A stretch of 32,684 nt of DNA from Lysobacteraceae bacterium (GTDB taxonomy: Bacteria; Pseudomonadota; Gammaproteobacteria; Xanthomonadales; Xanthomonadaceae): positions 1-32,684 of the forward strand of contig JANINR010000082.1 in assembly GCA_024508915.1 (NCBI GenBank). Direction: 5' to 3'. Shown piece by piece: positions 13,685 through 21,324 of this stretch (its first letter is position 1; the number at the start of each line of letters is the position of its first letter). Position numbers and translations under genes: made by a program. The notes beneath the pieces were generated by a model. That model searched no databases. It was not told the origin of the DNA and worked only from the letters and a program-made list of their open reading frames with translations.

Positions 13685-13773
13685 ATCGCGGGCAGCGTGC
13701 GGTTCATCGCCGCGGTTCCAGTTTGGCGGTGCGGCTGAAGACCGCGCACACCAACACGAATGGAGCTCCCTCG

Positions 13774-14232
13774 ATGAATCGCCACCTGATTTCCCTTTCG
13801 CTCGCCGCCGCCGCCCTGGCCGCCGCCCCCGCCGCCTTCGCCCAGAGCGCGCACGCCAACGGCAACGCCCGCGAACACGCAAGCACCCAGGCGATGCAGC
13901 AACACATGGGCACGCAGGACGCGACACCCGCCACCCCGGCGACCCCTGCGACGCCGGCCACGCCGGCCGATCCGCAGCAGGGCACGCCGGCCACCCCGGC
14001 CACGCCCGCGACCCCGGCCGATCCGGCGGGCCCGAAGAAGGTCACGTGGTCCGAGCTCGACAGCAACGACGACGGCAACCTGAGCAAGGCCGAGGCCGGT
14101 GCGGTGGAGAGCCTGGCCGCCGCCTTCGACGGTGCGGACGCCGACAAGGACGGCATGCTGACCGCCGACGAGTACAAGGCCTATCTCGCCGCCCGGCAGG
14201 ACAGCCCGGCCCCCGGCAGCGACGGGAACTGA
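13774..14232 (+). CDS. Exported EF-hand calcium-binding protein with TPA repeats
   Basis: 152 residues. The signal peptide (about 1-23, ending AAFA/Q) is followed by a low-complexity linker with repeated TPA units (residues 50-86). Then come two canonical 12-residue EF loops: DSNDDGNLSKAE (96-107) and DADKDGMLTADE (122-133). All calcium-ligand positions (1, 3, 5, 12) are acidic or Asn. This suggests a periplasmic or surface calcium-binding protein of unknown purpose. GGAG lies about 8 bases before the ATG. The TPA repeat is also a short tandem DNA repeat (about 13921-14030), so copy number may vary between strains. Confidence 0.85.
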   Translation: MNRHLISLSLAAAALAAAPAAFAQSAHANGNAREHASTQAMQQHMGTQDATPATPATPATPATPADPQQGTPATPATPATPADPAGPKKVTWSELDSNDDGNLSKAEAGAVESLAAAFDGADADKDGMLTADEYKAYLAARQDSPAPGSDGN

Positions 14233-14238
14233 TGCACG

Positions 14239-14272
14239 GCACCGGTCGCGCGCCGAGGCGCGCGGCCGGTGC
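14239..14272 (+). terminator. GC-rich hairpin after the EF-hand gene
   Basis: GCACCGG...GCGCG pairs with CGCGC...CCGGTGC to give a 15-bp stem (one T-G pair) closed by a CGAG tetraloop, seven bases after the EF-hand stop. There is no following T-tract, so it may be a weak terminator or a 3' stabiliser. Confidence 0.5.
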
Positions 14273-14286
14273 ACCGGCGGCAACGC

Positions 14287-14314
14287 TTGCCGTCCACGCG
14301 GCCGCCCGTAGACT
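14287..14314 (+). promoter_or_regulatory. Promoter for the HAD hydrolase gene (leaderless)
   Basis: TTGCCG (14287-14292), 16 bp, TAGACT (14309-14314). The -10 ends 7 bases before the ATG at 14322, so the message would begin at or next to the start codon; no ribosome-binding site is visible. Confidence 0.5.
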
Positions 14315-14321
14315 GGCCGCC

Positions 14322-15116
14322 ATGGACGCCGCCACGCCTTTTCCGACGCCACCCGGCCTGCGACTCGTCGGTTTCGACGGCGACGACACGCTGTGGCGCA
14401 GCGAGGACTACTACCGCGCCGCGCAGGCGGACTTCGAACGCATCGTCGCCAACTACGTCGACCTCGCGGACGTGCACGAGCGCCTCTACGCGATCGAGCA
14501 CGCGAACCTGGCGCTGTTCGGCTACGGCGCGAAGGGCATGACGCTGTCGATGATCGAGGCCGCGATCGCCATCACCGGCGCGCGCATCACCGCGTCGGAC
14601 CTGCAGCGCATCGTGGACCTCGGCAAGACGATCCTGCGCCATCCCGTCGACCTGCTGCCCGGCATCCGCGAGGCGGTGGCCGCCATCGCCGCCGAGCACG
14701 AAGTGGTGCTGATCACCAAGGGCGACCTGTTCCACCAGGAAGCCAAGGTCCGCGAGTCGGGGCTGGCCGACCTGTTCCGCCGGATCGAGATCGTGAGCGA
14801 GAAGGACGCGGGCACCTACGCGCGGGTGCTGGGCGAATTCGACCTCGCGCCATCGCAGTTCGCGATGGTCGGCAATTCGCTGCGTTCCGACATCGCGCCG
14901 GTCCTCGCGCTGGGTGGCTGGGGCGTGCACATGCCGTACCACGTCACCTGGGTGCACGAGACCCACGCCGAGCTTCCCGACGGCACCGCGGCGCGCCTGC
15001 GCGCGGCCGCAACGCCGGCCGAGCTTCCCGCCGCGGTCGCCTCGCTTGCGGCCGCTGCCGCGGCGTCCACGCCCGGCGACACGCGACTTCCTTCCGCTAC
15101 CGGAGCCCCCGCATGA
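14322..15116 (+). CDS. HAD-family phosphatase
   Basis: 264-residue cytoplasmic haloacid-dehalogenase-type hydrolase. Motif I is FDGDDT (nucleophile Asp19, acid Asp21), motif II lies in VVLITKGD, a Lys (VSEKDAG) supplies motif III, and MVGNSLRSDIAPV is motif IV. A helical cap fits between motifs I and II (about 30-110). This layout is shared with small-molecule phosphatases such as nucleotide and phosphoglycolate phosphatases; the substrate cannot be read from the sequence. I chose ATG 14322 because a promoter-like pair ends just before it. The frame is open back to an ATG at 14232 that overlaps the EF-hand stop, but that stretch forms the terminator-like hairpin. Its stop overlaps the next start (ATGA). 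Confidence 0.88.
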   Translation: MDAATPFPTPPGLRLVGFDGDDTLWRSEDYYRAAQADFERIVANYVDLADVHERLYAIEHANLALFGYGAKGMTLSMIEAAIAITGARITASDLQRIVDLGKTILRHPVDLLPGIREAVAAIAAEHEVVLITKGDLFHQEAKVRESGLADLFRRIEIVSEKDAGTYARVLGEFDLAPSQFAMVGNSLRSDIAPVLALGGWGVHMPYHVTWVHETHAELPDGTAARLRAAATPAELPAAVASLAAAAAASTPGDTRLPSATGAPA

Positions 15117-15553
15117 ACATCCGACTGTCGCTTTCCTGCCTCGCCGTTGCCGCAGCGCTCTCGCTCGCCGCGCCCGCCGCGCAGGCGCGCGACCTCGAAT
15201 GCAAGCTGCAGTTCAACCTGGCCGGCTGGTCGTTGTTCTACAAGACGGCGTCCGGCACCGGCACCGTCACCTGCAACAATGGCCAGCGCCTCGCGGTGAA
15301 GATCAGCGCGAAGGGTGGCGGGCTCACGGTGGGCAAATCGAAGATCGAGGACGGCACCGGCAAGTTCGCCGGGGTCGAGCGCATCGACGACGTGCTCGGC
15401 ACCTACGTCGCGGCGGAAGCGCACGCGGGCGCGGTCAAGTCGAGCAAGGCGACGGCGATGACCAAGGGCGACATCTCCCTGGCCCTCGCCGGCACCGGCA
15501 AGGGCTTCGACCTCGGGATCGGGTTCGGAAAGTTCGTGCTCGAGCGGCGCTGA
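15113..15553 (+). CDS. Exported protein of unknown function
   Basis: 146 residues with a clear signal peptide (cleavage about AAQA/RD, residue 24). The mature part is Gly- and Lys-rich and predicted mostly beta: LECKLQFNLAGWSLFYKTASG, TVTCNNGQRLAVKI, GGGLTVGKSKIEDG. It has two Cys (positions about 28 and 55) that could form a disulfide in the periplasm, and ends FGKFVLERR. I do not recognise a named domain. The ATG overlaps the HAD hydrolase stop by four bases (ATGA), so it is translationally coupled to a cytoplasmic enzyme, an odd pairing for an exported protein. Confidence 0.78.
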   Translation: MNIRLSLSCLAVAAALSLAAPAAQARDLECKLQFNLAGWSLFYKTASGTGTVTCNNGQRLAVKISAKGGGLTVGKSKIEDGTGKFAGVERIDDVLGTYVAAEAHAGAVKSSKATAMTKGDISLALAGTGKGFDLGIGFGKFVLERR

Positions 15554-15590
15554 GCGCGACAGCGGGCGGCACCGCACGGTGCGGGGGAAG

Positions 15591-15797
15591 TCAGGACGCG
15601 GGCTTGTCCTGGACGATCGTCGGCAGCGGCTGCAGGCTGCGGTCGACGCCCGCCTCCACCTGCTGCGTGACCCAGGCCAGCGTGCCCGCGTAGAGCGCCA
15701 GCAGCACGGCGGCGGCGATCGCCAGGACGCAACGGCGGCGGACGCGCGCGTCCTGGTGGGCGGCGGGGGTGAGCGCGTGGGGATGCAAGGTGGCCAT
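15591..15797 (-). CDS. Small single-pass membrane protein
   Basis: 68 residues: a polar, His-rich N-terminus (MATLHPHALTPAAHQDARVRRR), one hydrophobic helix (about 23-43, LAIAAAVLLALYAGTLAWV) and an outside tail QQVEAGVDRSLQPLPTIVQ. The positive-inside rule puts the N-terminus in the cytoplasm. No ribosome site is obvious. It is convergent with the exported-protein gene, 37 bases away. Composition and topology look real, but homologues are needed to be sure. Confidence 0.55.
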   Translation of the reverse strand: MATLHPHALTPAAHQDARVRRRCVLAIAAAVLLALYAGTLAWVTQQVEAGVDRSLQPLPTIVQDKPAS

Positions 15798-15935
15798 GGC
15801 GCTGCACGCTACGCGCGGCGCCGTCACGGACACGTGGAGGAAACCGGCGTTTTCCGTGCGTTCCCGCGTTCGTTCATGGACGATTCGGCCAGCGCCCGTT
15901 CTATGCTTTGCCGCCCCACCCAGGAGGATCCGACG

Positions 15936-16466
15936 ATGCGCCACGCTCCCTGCTTGTTGGCCCTGCTGCTTGCCGGCGGCGCCGTTTCGGCGCAGCAGGC
16001 GCCGGCGCCTGCGTCGCTCGAGCGCGCGCCCGCGACCGCCGCCGAATGGAACCCGCGTACCGGCGACCCCTGGGTGGACGCGGCGCTGGCCGACATCAAC
16101 GCCTACGGCCGGCGCTATCCCGATGCCTTCGCGGACGAGCTGGTGCGCTACCACGGCGCGCCGCGCGACGTCGTCGCGGCGTTGCTCGCCGCCCCCGCAT
16201 GGACGCCCGGCGACGTCTATTTCGCCTGCGCGCTGGCGCAGTCGATCGGTCGATCCTGCCGCTACGTCGCCGACGCGCGGCAGGCCGACCCCGGCGCCGG
16301 CTGGGGTGCGCTCGCGCAGCGACTGGGGGTGAAGCCCGGCTCGCCCGAATTCCACCGTCTGAAGGATGGCTTCGGCGAGGCCTACGGACGCTGGGGTCGG
16401 CCGCTGCCGCCGCCGCACGCCGGCAAGGCCAAGGGCAAGGGAAAGGGAAAGCCCCATGGACGATGA
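15936..16466 (+). CDS. Exported protein of unknown function with Lys/Gly tail
   Basis: 176 residues. The signal peptide is RHAPCLLALLLAGGAVSA (cleavage near residue 19), followed by an Ala/Pro-rich stretch. A compact helical domain (about 45-155) contains WVDAALADINAYGRRYPDAF, YHGAPRDVVAALL and VYFACALAQSIGRSCRYV; the two Cys could form a disulfide. The C-terminus is a basic GKAKGKGKGKPHGR tail. I do not recognise the family. AGGAGG (15922-15927) sits 8 bases before the ATG, a strong ribosome site. It overlaps the next gene by 11 bases, suggesting an operon. Confidence 0.8.
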   Translation: MRHAPCLLALLLAGGAVSAQQAPAPASLERAPATAAEWNPRTGDPWVDAALADINAYGRRYPDAFADELVRYHGAPRDVVAALLAAPAWTPGDVYFACALAQSIGRSCRYVADARQADPGAGWGALAQRLGVKPGSPEFHRLKDGFGEAYGRWGRPLPPPHAGKAKGKGKGKPHGR

Positions 16467-16854
16467 CGCCACGGTCGTGCACCGCGGGGGTTGCCACTGT
16501 GGCCGCGTGCGCTTCGAAGTCGATGCGCCGGCGCGCCTGCAGGCGCTCGACTGCAACTGCTCGATCTGCCGGATGACCGGCTTCCTGCACCTGATCGTGC
16601 CGGCCCGCGCGTTCCGGCTGCGCGCGGGCGCCGACGCGCTGTCCGAGTATTCGTTCGGCACCGGCATCGCCCGCCACCGCTTCTGCGCGCATTGCGGGAT
16701 CAAGGCGTTCTACGTGCCACGCAGCCACCCCGACGGCATCGACGTCAACGTGCGCTGCCTGGATCCGGGCACCGTCGAAGCGCTCGAGGTCGTTCCGTTC
16801 GACGACGCCGACCGCGATGCGGCGACTGCGGCCATTGCCCACCTGTCGCGATGA
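16456..16854 (+). CDS. GFA/CENP-V family zinc protein
   Basis: 132 residues, cytoplasmic. The zinc-binding pattern of the glutathione-dependent formaldehyde-activating (GFA) family is complete: GGCHCGRVRFEV (Cys13, Cys15), CNCSICR (Cys33, Cys35, Cys38) and FCAHCGIK (Cys77, Cys80). Most members of this family have no proven activity, and true Gfa glutathione-formaldehyde adduct formation is disputed, so only the fold is called. The start overlaps the upstream exported-protein gene by 11 bases; the GNAT gene follows within 11 bases. Confidence 0.88.
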   Translation: MDDDATVVHRGGCHCGRVRFEVDAPARLQALDCNCSICRMTGFLHLIVPARAFRLRAGADALSEYSFGTGIARHRFCAHCGIKAFYVPRSHPDGIDVNVRCLDPGTVEALEVVPFDDADRDAATAAIAHLSR

Positions 16855-16865
16855 GGCGCGGATCC

Positions 16866-17378
16866 ATGGAAGCCGCCCGCAACGCCATCCGCATCACCGG
16901 ATTCGAGCCGCGCTGGCGCGCCGATTTCGCGCGCCTCAACCTCGAATGGCTGCGGCGCTGGTTCGTGGTCGAGCCGTTCGACGAGGAGGTGCTGGGCGAT
17001 CCGGAACGGCACATCCTCGCCGATGGCGGCCGCGTCCTGTTCGCCCTGCTCGAGGACGATGCCGGCGCCGACGCCGGCGCGGCCACGCGCGCGGTCGGCA
17101 CCGTCGCGCTGCGCAACGCCGGCGACGGCGTCTACGAACTCACCAAGATGGCGGTGGAACCGGAACTGCGCGGGGCCGGCATCGGCCGCGCGTTGCTGGA
17201 GGCCGCGATCGCGGAATACCGCGGGCTCGGCGGACGCGAGCTGTACCTCGAGTCGAGCAGCGTGCTGGCCCCGGCGCTGCGCATGTACGAGAGCGCGGGA
17301 TTCGTGCACCACCCGGCGCCGCGGCCGGGCTCGCACTATGCGCGTGCCGACGTCCACATGGTCTGGGAAGGCGGTTGA
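16866..17378 (+). CDS. GNAT-family N-acetyltransferase
   Basis: 170-residue acetyl-CoA-dependent transferase. The acetyl-CoA loop is in MAVEPELRGAGIGRALLEAA (RGAGIG at 102-107), followed by YLESSSVLAPALRMYESAGF, which is motif B. The substrate is unknown. ATG 16866 has GAGG at 16853-16856; an alternative ATG at 16851 overlaps the GFA stop and would add five residues. The 3' end overlaps the convergent histidine kinase gene by 43 bases. Confidence 0.88.
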   Translation: MEAARNAIRITGFEPRWRADFARLNLEWLRRWFVVEPFDEEVLGDPERHILADGGRVLFALLEDDAGADAGAATRAVGTVALRNAGDGVYELTKMAVEPELRGAGIGRALLEAAIAEYRGLGGRELYLESSSVLAPALRMYESAGFVHHPAPRPGSHYARADVHMVWEGG

Positions 17379-18589
17379 AGCGCGATCCGCGCGCGATGCG
17401 CGGACGGGAATCCAACGTGCCATCCCAGGCGTTGCGCCAGGCGGTCGAGCAGCGCCGGCATCGCGCCGGTGTCGCTGCGCGTCGCGTCGCCCGCGACGCC
17501 CATGTCGGCCGTGCCGGCGCCGTGCGATGTCTCCGCGACCGCATCGAATTCGAGCGCGAGCACGTCGCCGTCCAGCCGCATCGACAGCACGCCCGCGCCC
17601 GCCGGTGGCAGGAGGCGGCGCAGGACGCCCCGTAGCAGGAGCCGGGCTTCCCGTGGCGCCAGCGCCAGCATGCCGGCTGCGCGCACGTCCAGCGCGATGC
17701 CCGGCGACTGCGCGAGCGCCGCGGCACCCACGTCGTGCAGGAACGCGGCCGCGTCGACGGTGTCGCGCCGGGGCGGCCGCCGCCGCGCGACGTCGAGCAT
17801 CGCTTCCAGCAGGTCCGAGAGCTCGCCCATGCCGCGCTCGACCCGGCGCAGCCTCGCATCGAGCGCCGCCGGCTGCGGTTCATCGAGCAGCACCTCCAGC
17901 GCGCCCTGGACGACCGCCACCGGCGTGCGCAGTTCGTGGCTGGCATCGGCGAAGAACGCCTGCTGCTGCGCGTCCGCTTCGACCAGCCGCGCCTGGTAGG
18001 CGTCGATCGCGCCGGCGAGCCGGCCGAGCTCGTCGCGGCTCGTCGCTTCGCACAGCGAGGTCGAGGACGGGCGCGTGGTCAGCGCATCGACGGAGGCGGC
18101 AAGCCGCGTGACCGGCGCGAGCGCGGTGCCCGCGAGCAGCCATCCGAGCCAGCCCGCCAGCGCGGTCCCCAGCACCACCATCGCCGCGAGGAACATGTGC
18201 AGCGCCTGCTCGAGCCGCTCGATGTCGCGCAGGTCGATGACGAAGGTCATCCGCCCGCTACCGGTGTCGAACACGCCGACATGCACGTCGCCGAGGACGG
18301 GATCCTCGTGCACGCCTGGGGGGTAATCCGCATAGCGCGCAGGCGCGTCGCCGCCGAGATAGCCGCTCAGCCGATGCGTGCGCGGCAGCGTCGCAGGCAG
18401 CCCGTTGGCCAGCCGCAAGCCGTAATCGTCGGCCTGGCCCTGGAGGATCTCGGCCGCGAGTTCGTACTCGTAGTCCTCCGCGACCAGCGCCACGGCCGCC
18501 GCGAACGCCAGGCTCAGGACGAAGCCGAGCGCGACGAAGGCCAGCGCGACGCGCCTGCGCAGCGGCATCGGCGCCCTGGCCGGCGTCAC
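17336..18589 (-). CDS. Membrane sensor histidine kinase with degenerate ATP-binding domain
   Basis: 417 residues. There are two membrane helices (about 14-36 and 131-153), a 95-residue periplasmic sensor between them, then a HAMP linker (about 155-207) and a well-kept dimerisation/phosphoacceptor helix FFADASHELRTPVAVV with His218. The C-terminal half, where the catalytic ATP-binding domain belongs, lacks the usual N-box Asn (LLLRGVLRRLLPPA at the expected place) and any DxGxG or GxGLG box. It may therefore be unable to phosphorylate itself and may act as a phosphatase or depend on a partner. The start is GTG at 18589, overlapping the regulator stop (GTGA) with GGAGG just upstream; ATG 18568 is the alternative. 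Confidence 0.85.
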   Translation of the reverse strand: MTPARAPMPLRRRVALAFVALGFVLSLAFAAAVALVAEDYEYELAAEILQGQADDYGLRLANGLPATLPRTHRLSGYLGGDAPARYADYPPGVHEDPVLGDVHVGVFDTGSGRMTFVIDLRDIERLEQALHMFLAAMVVLGTALAGWLGWLLAGTALAPVTRLAASVDALTTRPSSTSLCEATSRDELGRLAGAIDAYQARLVEADAQQQAFFADASHELRTPVAVVQGALEVLLDEPQPAALDARLRRVERGMGELSDLLEAMLDVARRRPPRRDTVDAAAFLHDVGAAALAQSPGIALDVRAAGMLALAPREARLLLRGVLRRLLPPAGAGVLSMRLDGDVLALEFDAVAETSHGAGTADMGVAGDATRSDTGAMPALLDRLAQRLGWHVGFPSAHRARIALQPPSQTMWTSARA

Positions 18590-19284
18590 GGCGCCTCCGC
18601 GATGCGGTAGCCCACGCCGCGCACCGAGGCGATCAGCGGCCGGGCGAACGGACGGTCGACGAGTGCGCGCAGTTCGTACACCAGCGTGTGCAGCGCGGCG
18701 ATGTCGCCGTCGCCGCCCGGCCACAGCGTGCGCAGCAGGCGTTCGCGCGCGCACACGTGCGGCGCCTTGGCCAGCAGCGCCGCGAGCAGCGCGCCCTGCA
18801 TGCGGGTCAGCGGGATGCGGCGGCCTTCGCGCGTGGCCGCAAGCATCGCCGGGTCGTAGGCGAGGCCGGCATGCGACAGCGGCGCCGGCGTCGCGGCCGG
18901 GGCGCAACGCCGGTGCAGCGCGCGCAGGCGCGCTTCGAGCTCGCGCAGCGCGAACGGCTTCACCATGTAGTCGTCGGCACCCTCCGCGTAGCCGCGCAGC
19001 TTGTCCTCGAGGGTGTCGCGCGCGGTCAGCATCAGCACCGGCACGCCGTCGCCGGCGTCGCGCAACGCGCGGCACAGCGCGAGTCCGTCGAGCCGCGGCA
19101 GGCCCAGGTCGAGCACGATCGCATCGAATCCGCCGAGGCGCGCGCGGGCCAATCCGGTCGCGCCGTCGGCGCAATGGTCCACGGCGTGGCCGCGCCGTTC
19201 CAGGAAATCCCAGATGTTGGCGGCGATGTCGCGCTGGTCCTCGATCACGAGGATGCGCATGCCGGTGGCGTCGGGGGCGGACAT
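18586..19284 (-). CDS. OmpR-type response regulator
   Basis: 232 residues: a receiver domain with acidic pocket VIEDQ, phosphoacceptor Asp59 (VLDLGLP), Thr87 (LTARD) and Lys109 (VKPF), then a winged-helix DNA-binding domain ending SVRGVGYRIAEAP. It is transcribed before, and overlaps, the kinase gene, so they form a pair. ATG 19284 is used; ATG 19260 (MRILVIED) would be equally good and neither has a strong ribosome site. The divergent LTA-synthase-like gene starts about 94 bases away and is an obvious candidate target. Confidence 0.92.
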   Translation of the reverse strand: MSAPDATGMRILVIEDQRDIAANIWDFLERRGHAVDHCADGATGLARARLGGFDAIVLDLGLPRLDGLALCRALRDAGDGVPVLMLTARDTLEDKLRGYAEGADDYMVKPFALRELEARLRALHRRCAPAATPAPLSHAGLAYDPAMLAATREGRRIPLTRMQGALLAALLAKAPHVCARERLLRTLWPGGDGDIAALHTLVYELRALVDRPFARPLIASVRGVGYRIAEAP

Positions 19285-19377
19285 CGGAACGGGACTTAAC
19301 GACCGGCTGAGATTGGGCTGAGGGTGGATTACGGGCGCGGCGGCGAGCCTGCAGCATACCCTCCGCGAGAACCCGGC

Positions 19378-21324
19378 TTGCAACCGCACCCCCTGTACGA
19401 ACGCTTCCGTCCGCTGCTGTGGCTCGGGGTGGTGTTCCTGTCCGTCTCCTTCCTCACCCGCCTGGTCCTGCTGCTCGCCACGGGCAGCGGCGTGCCGGCC
19501 AGTGCGGCGACCTGGGCCTTCGTCTTCGGCGTCGGCCTCGGCTACGACGTGCTGGCCTACGTCTACCTCGCGATCCCGCTCGTGCTGCTGCTGTGGCTGT
19601 TGCCGCGGCGCTGGCTGGCGCGCCGGCCGGGCAGCTTCCTGGTGGGCTTCGCCTGCCTCGTGCTGCTGCTGGTCTCGCTCTTCGTCGCGGTCGCCGAGTG
19701 GACGTTCTGGGAGGAGTTCCAGGCGCGCTTCAACTTCATCGCGGTGGACTACCTCGTCTACACGACGGAAGTGATCGGCAACATCCGGCAGTCCTATCCG
19801 GTGGGCTGGATCCTCACGGCACTGGCCGGCACGGCGCTCGCGGTGTTCGTGGCGACGCGGCGCTGGCGCGCGGTGCGCCACGACAGCGCGCCGTTCGCCG
19901 CGCGCAGCGTGGTCGCCGCCGCCTGGATCGCCGCGGCGGTGCTGGGCACATGGCTGGTCACCGGCGAGATGAAGGACCGCAGCGACAACGCCTATGCCAA
20001 CGAGCTGGCGGGCAACGGCATCTACCAGTTCTTCGCGGCCTATCGCAGCGCCTCGCTCGACTACGACCGCTACTACCGCACCGTGCCGCTCGACGAGGCC
20101 TTCGTGCAGGTGCGGCGCGAACTGGCGACCCCGGACGCGACGTTCCTGCACGGCACCGGCATCGAGCGCCGCATCCGCAATGCGGCGCCCGAACGGCGCC
20201 TCAACGTGGTGCTGGTCAGCGTCGAAAGCCTCTCCGCCGAATACTCCGGCACGTACGGCCGGAAGGACAGCCTGACGCCGCAGCTGGACCGGCTGTCCGG
20301 GCAGAGCCTGGTGTTCGGCAACCTCTACGCGTCGGGGACGCGCACGGTGCGCGGGCTCGAGGCGCTGGCGCTGTCGGTGCCGCCGACGCCGGGCGAATCC
20401 ATCGTCAAGCGCGCCGGCAACGAAGGCCTGTTCTCGCTGGCCACCGTGTTCGACCGCAAGGGTTACCGCTCGCAGTTCCTGTACGGCGGCTACGGCGCCT
20501 TCGACGACATGAACCGCTTCTTCGCGGGCAACGGCTACGAGGTGCTGGACCGCAACGCGATCCCGTCGAAGGACATCCACCACGAGAACATCTGGGGCGT
20601 CGCCGACGAGGACCTGTACACCATGGCCCTGCGCGAGTTCGACCGCGACGCGGCGGCGGGGCGCCCGTTCTTCGCGCACATCATGACCACGTCGAACCAT
20701 CGCCCGTACACGTTCCCGCAGGGACGCGGCCCGTGGCCGCAGGGCAAGCGCGACAGCGCCGTGGCCTATACCGACTGGGCGATCGGCGACTTCCTGGCGC
20801 GCGCCCGCGCGAAACCGTGGTTCCGCGACACGCTGTTCGTGATCACCGCGGACCACTGCGCGTCGAGCGCGGGCATCGCGGCGCTGCCGGTGTTCCGCTA
20901 CCACATCCCGATGTGGATCTACTCGCCCGGCAACGTCGCGCCGGGACGCTTCGACGGCCTGATGGGGCAGGTGGACATCGCCCCGACGCTGCTCGGCCTG
21001 CTCGGCATGGATTACGACAGCGCGTTCTACGGCGTCGACGTGTTCCAGGCGCCGCCGGAGCGCGCGTACATCGGCACCTACCAGCTGCTCGGCTACCTGC
21101 AGCCGGGGCGCCTGGTGCAGCTCGCGCCGCACCGGCAGGTGGAGACGGTACGGCCATCGCACGACTTCGACACGCCGCAGCCGCCGCTGCCGGAGGTGCC
21201 GGCGGCGACGCTGCAGGCCGTGTCGGACTACGAGACCGCCGCGTACCGGTTCACGCACGGACGGATGCGCGCCTCCCTGATCGGCGCGGCGGAGACGGCG
21301 GACACGGCACATGCTGCGCGCTGA
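19378..21324 (+). CDS. LTA-synthase-like sulfatase-fold membrane transferase
   Basis: 648 residues. About five membrane helices (first 210 residues) carry a periplasmic sulfatase-type domain (about 270-570), the layout of LtaS and OpgB. Catalytic features are VLVSVESLSAEY (metal Glu), the nucleophile Thr in SGTRTVRGLEAL, and ITADHCASS (metal Asp-His). In Gram-negatives such enzymes usually move phosphoglycerol or phosphoethanolamine onto periplasmic glucans or lipid A; the substrate here is unknown. The start is uncertain: I prefer TTG 19378 because codons from the alternative GTG at 19324 have unusually low GC at the third position and would leave only 39 bp to the divergent regulator. Confidence 0.9.
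   Translation: MQPHPLYERFRPLLWLGVVFLSVSFLTRLVLLLATGSGVPASAATWAFVFGVGLGYDVLAYVYLAIPLVLLLWLLPRRWLARRPGSFLVGFACLVLLLVSLFVAVAEWTFWEEFQARFNFIAVDYLVYTTEVIGNIRQSYPVGWILTALAGTALAVFVATRRWRAVRHDSAPFAARSVVAAAWIAAAVLGTWLVTGEMKDRSDNAYANELAGNGIYQFFAAYRSASLDYDRYYRTVPLDEAFVQVRRELATPDATFLHGTGIERRIRNAAPERRLNVVLVSVESLSAEYSGTYGRKDSLTPQLDRLSGQSLVFGNLYASGTRTVRGLEALALSVPPTPGESIVKRAGNEGLFSLATVFDRKGYRSQFLYGGYGAFDDMNRFFAGNGYEVLDRNAIPSKDIHHENIWGVADEDLYTMALREFDRDAAAGRPFFAHIMTTSNHRPYTFPQGRGPWPQGKRDSAVAYTDWAIGDFLARARAKPWFRDTLFVITADHCASSAGIAALPVFRYHIPMWIYSPGNVAPGRFDGLMGQVDIAPTLLGLLGMDYDSAFYGVDVFQAPPERAYIGTYQLLGYLQPGRLVQLAPHRQVETVRPSHDFDTPQPPLPEVPAATLQAVSDYETAAYRFTHGRMRASLIGAAETADTAHAAR

Noticed and set aside
15572-15584. 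CCGCACGGTGCGG palindrome between convergent genes
   Set aside because: It is short and GC-rich, would leave no loop as RNA, and has no T-tract; it could easily arise by chance at this GC content.
19324-19377. GTG start for the LTA-synthase-like gene at 19324
   Set aside because: Codons in this stretch have low third-position GC, there is no usable ribosome site spacing, and it would leave almost no room for two divergent promoters; not excluded.
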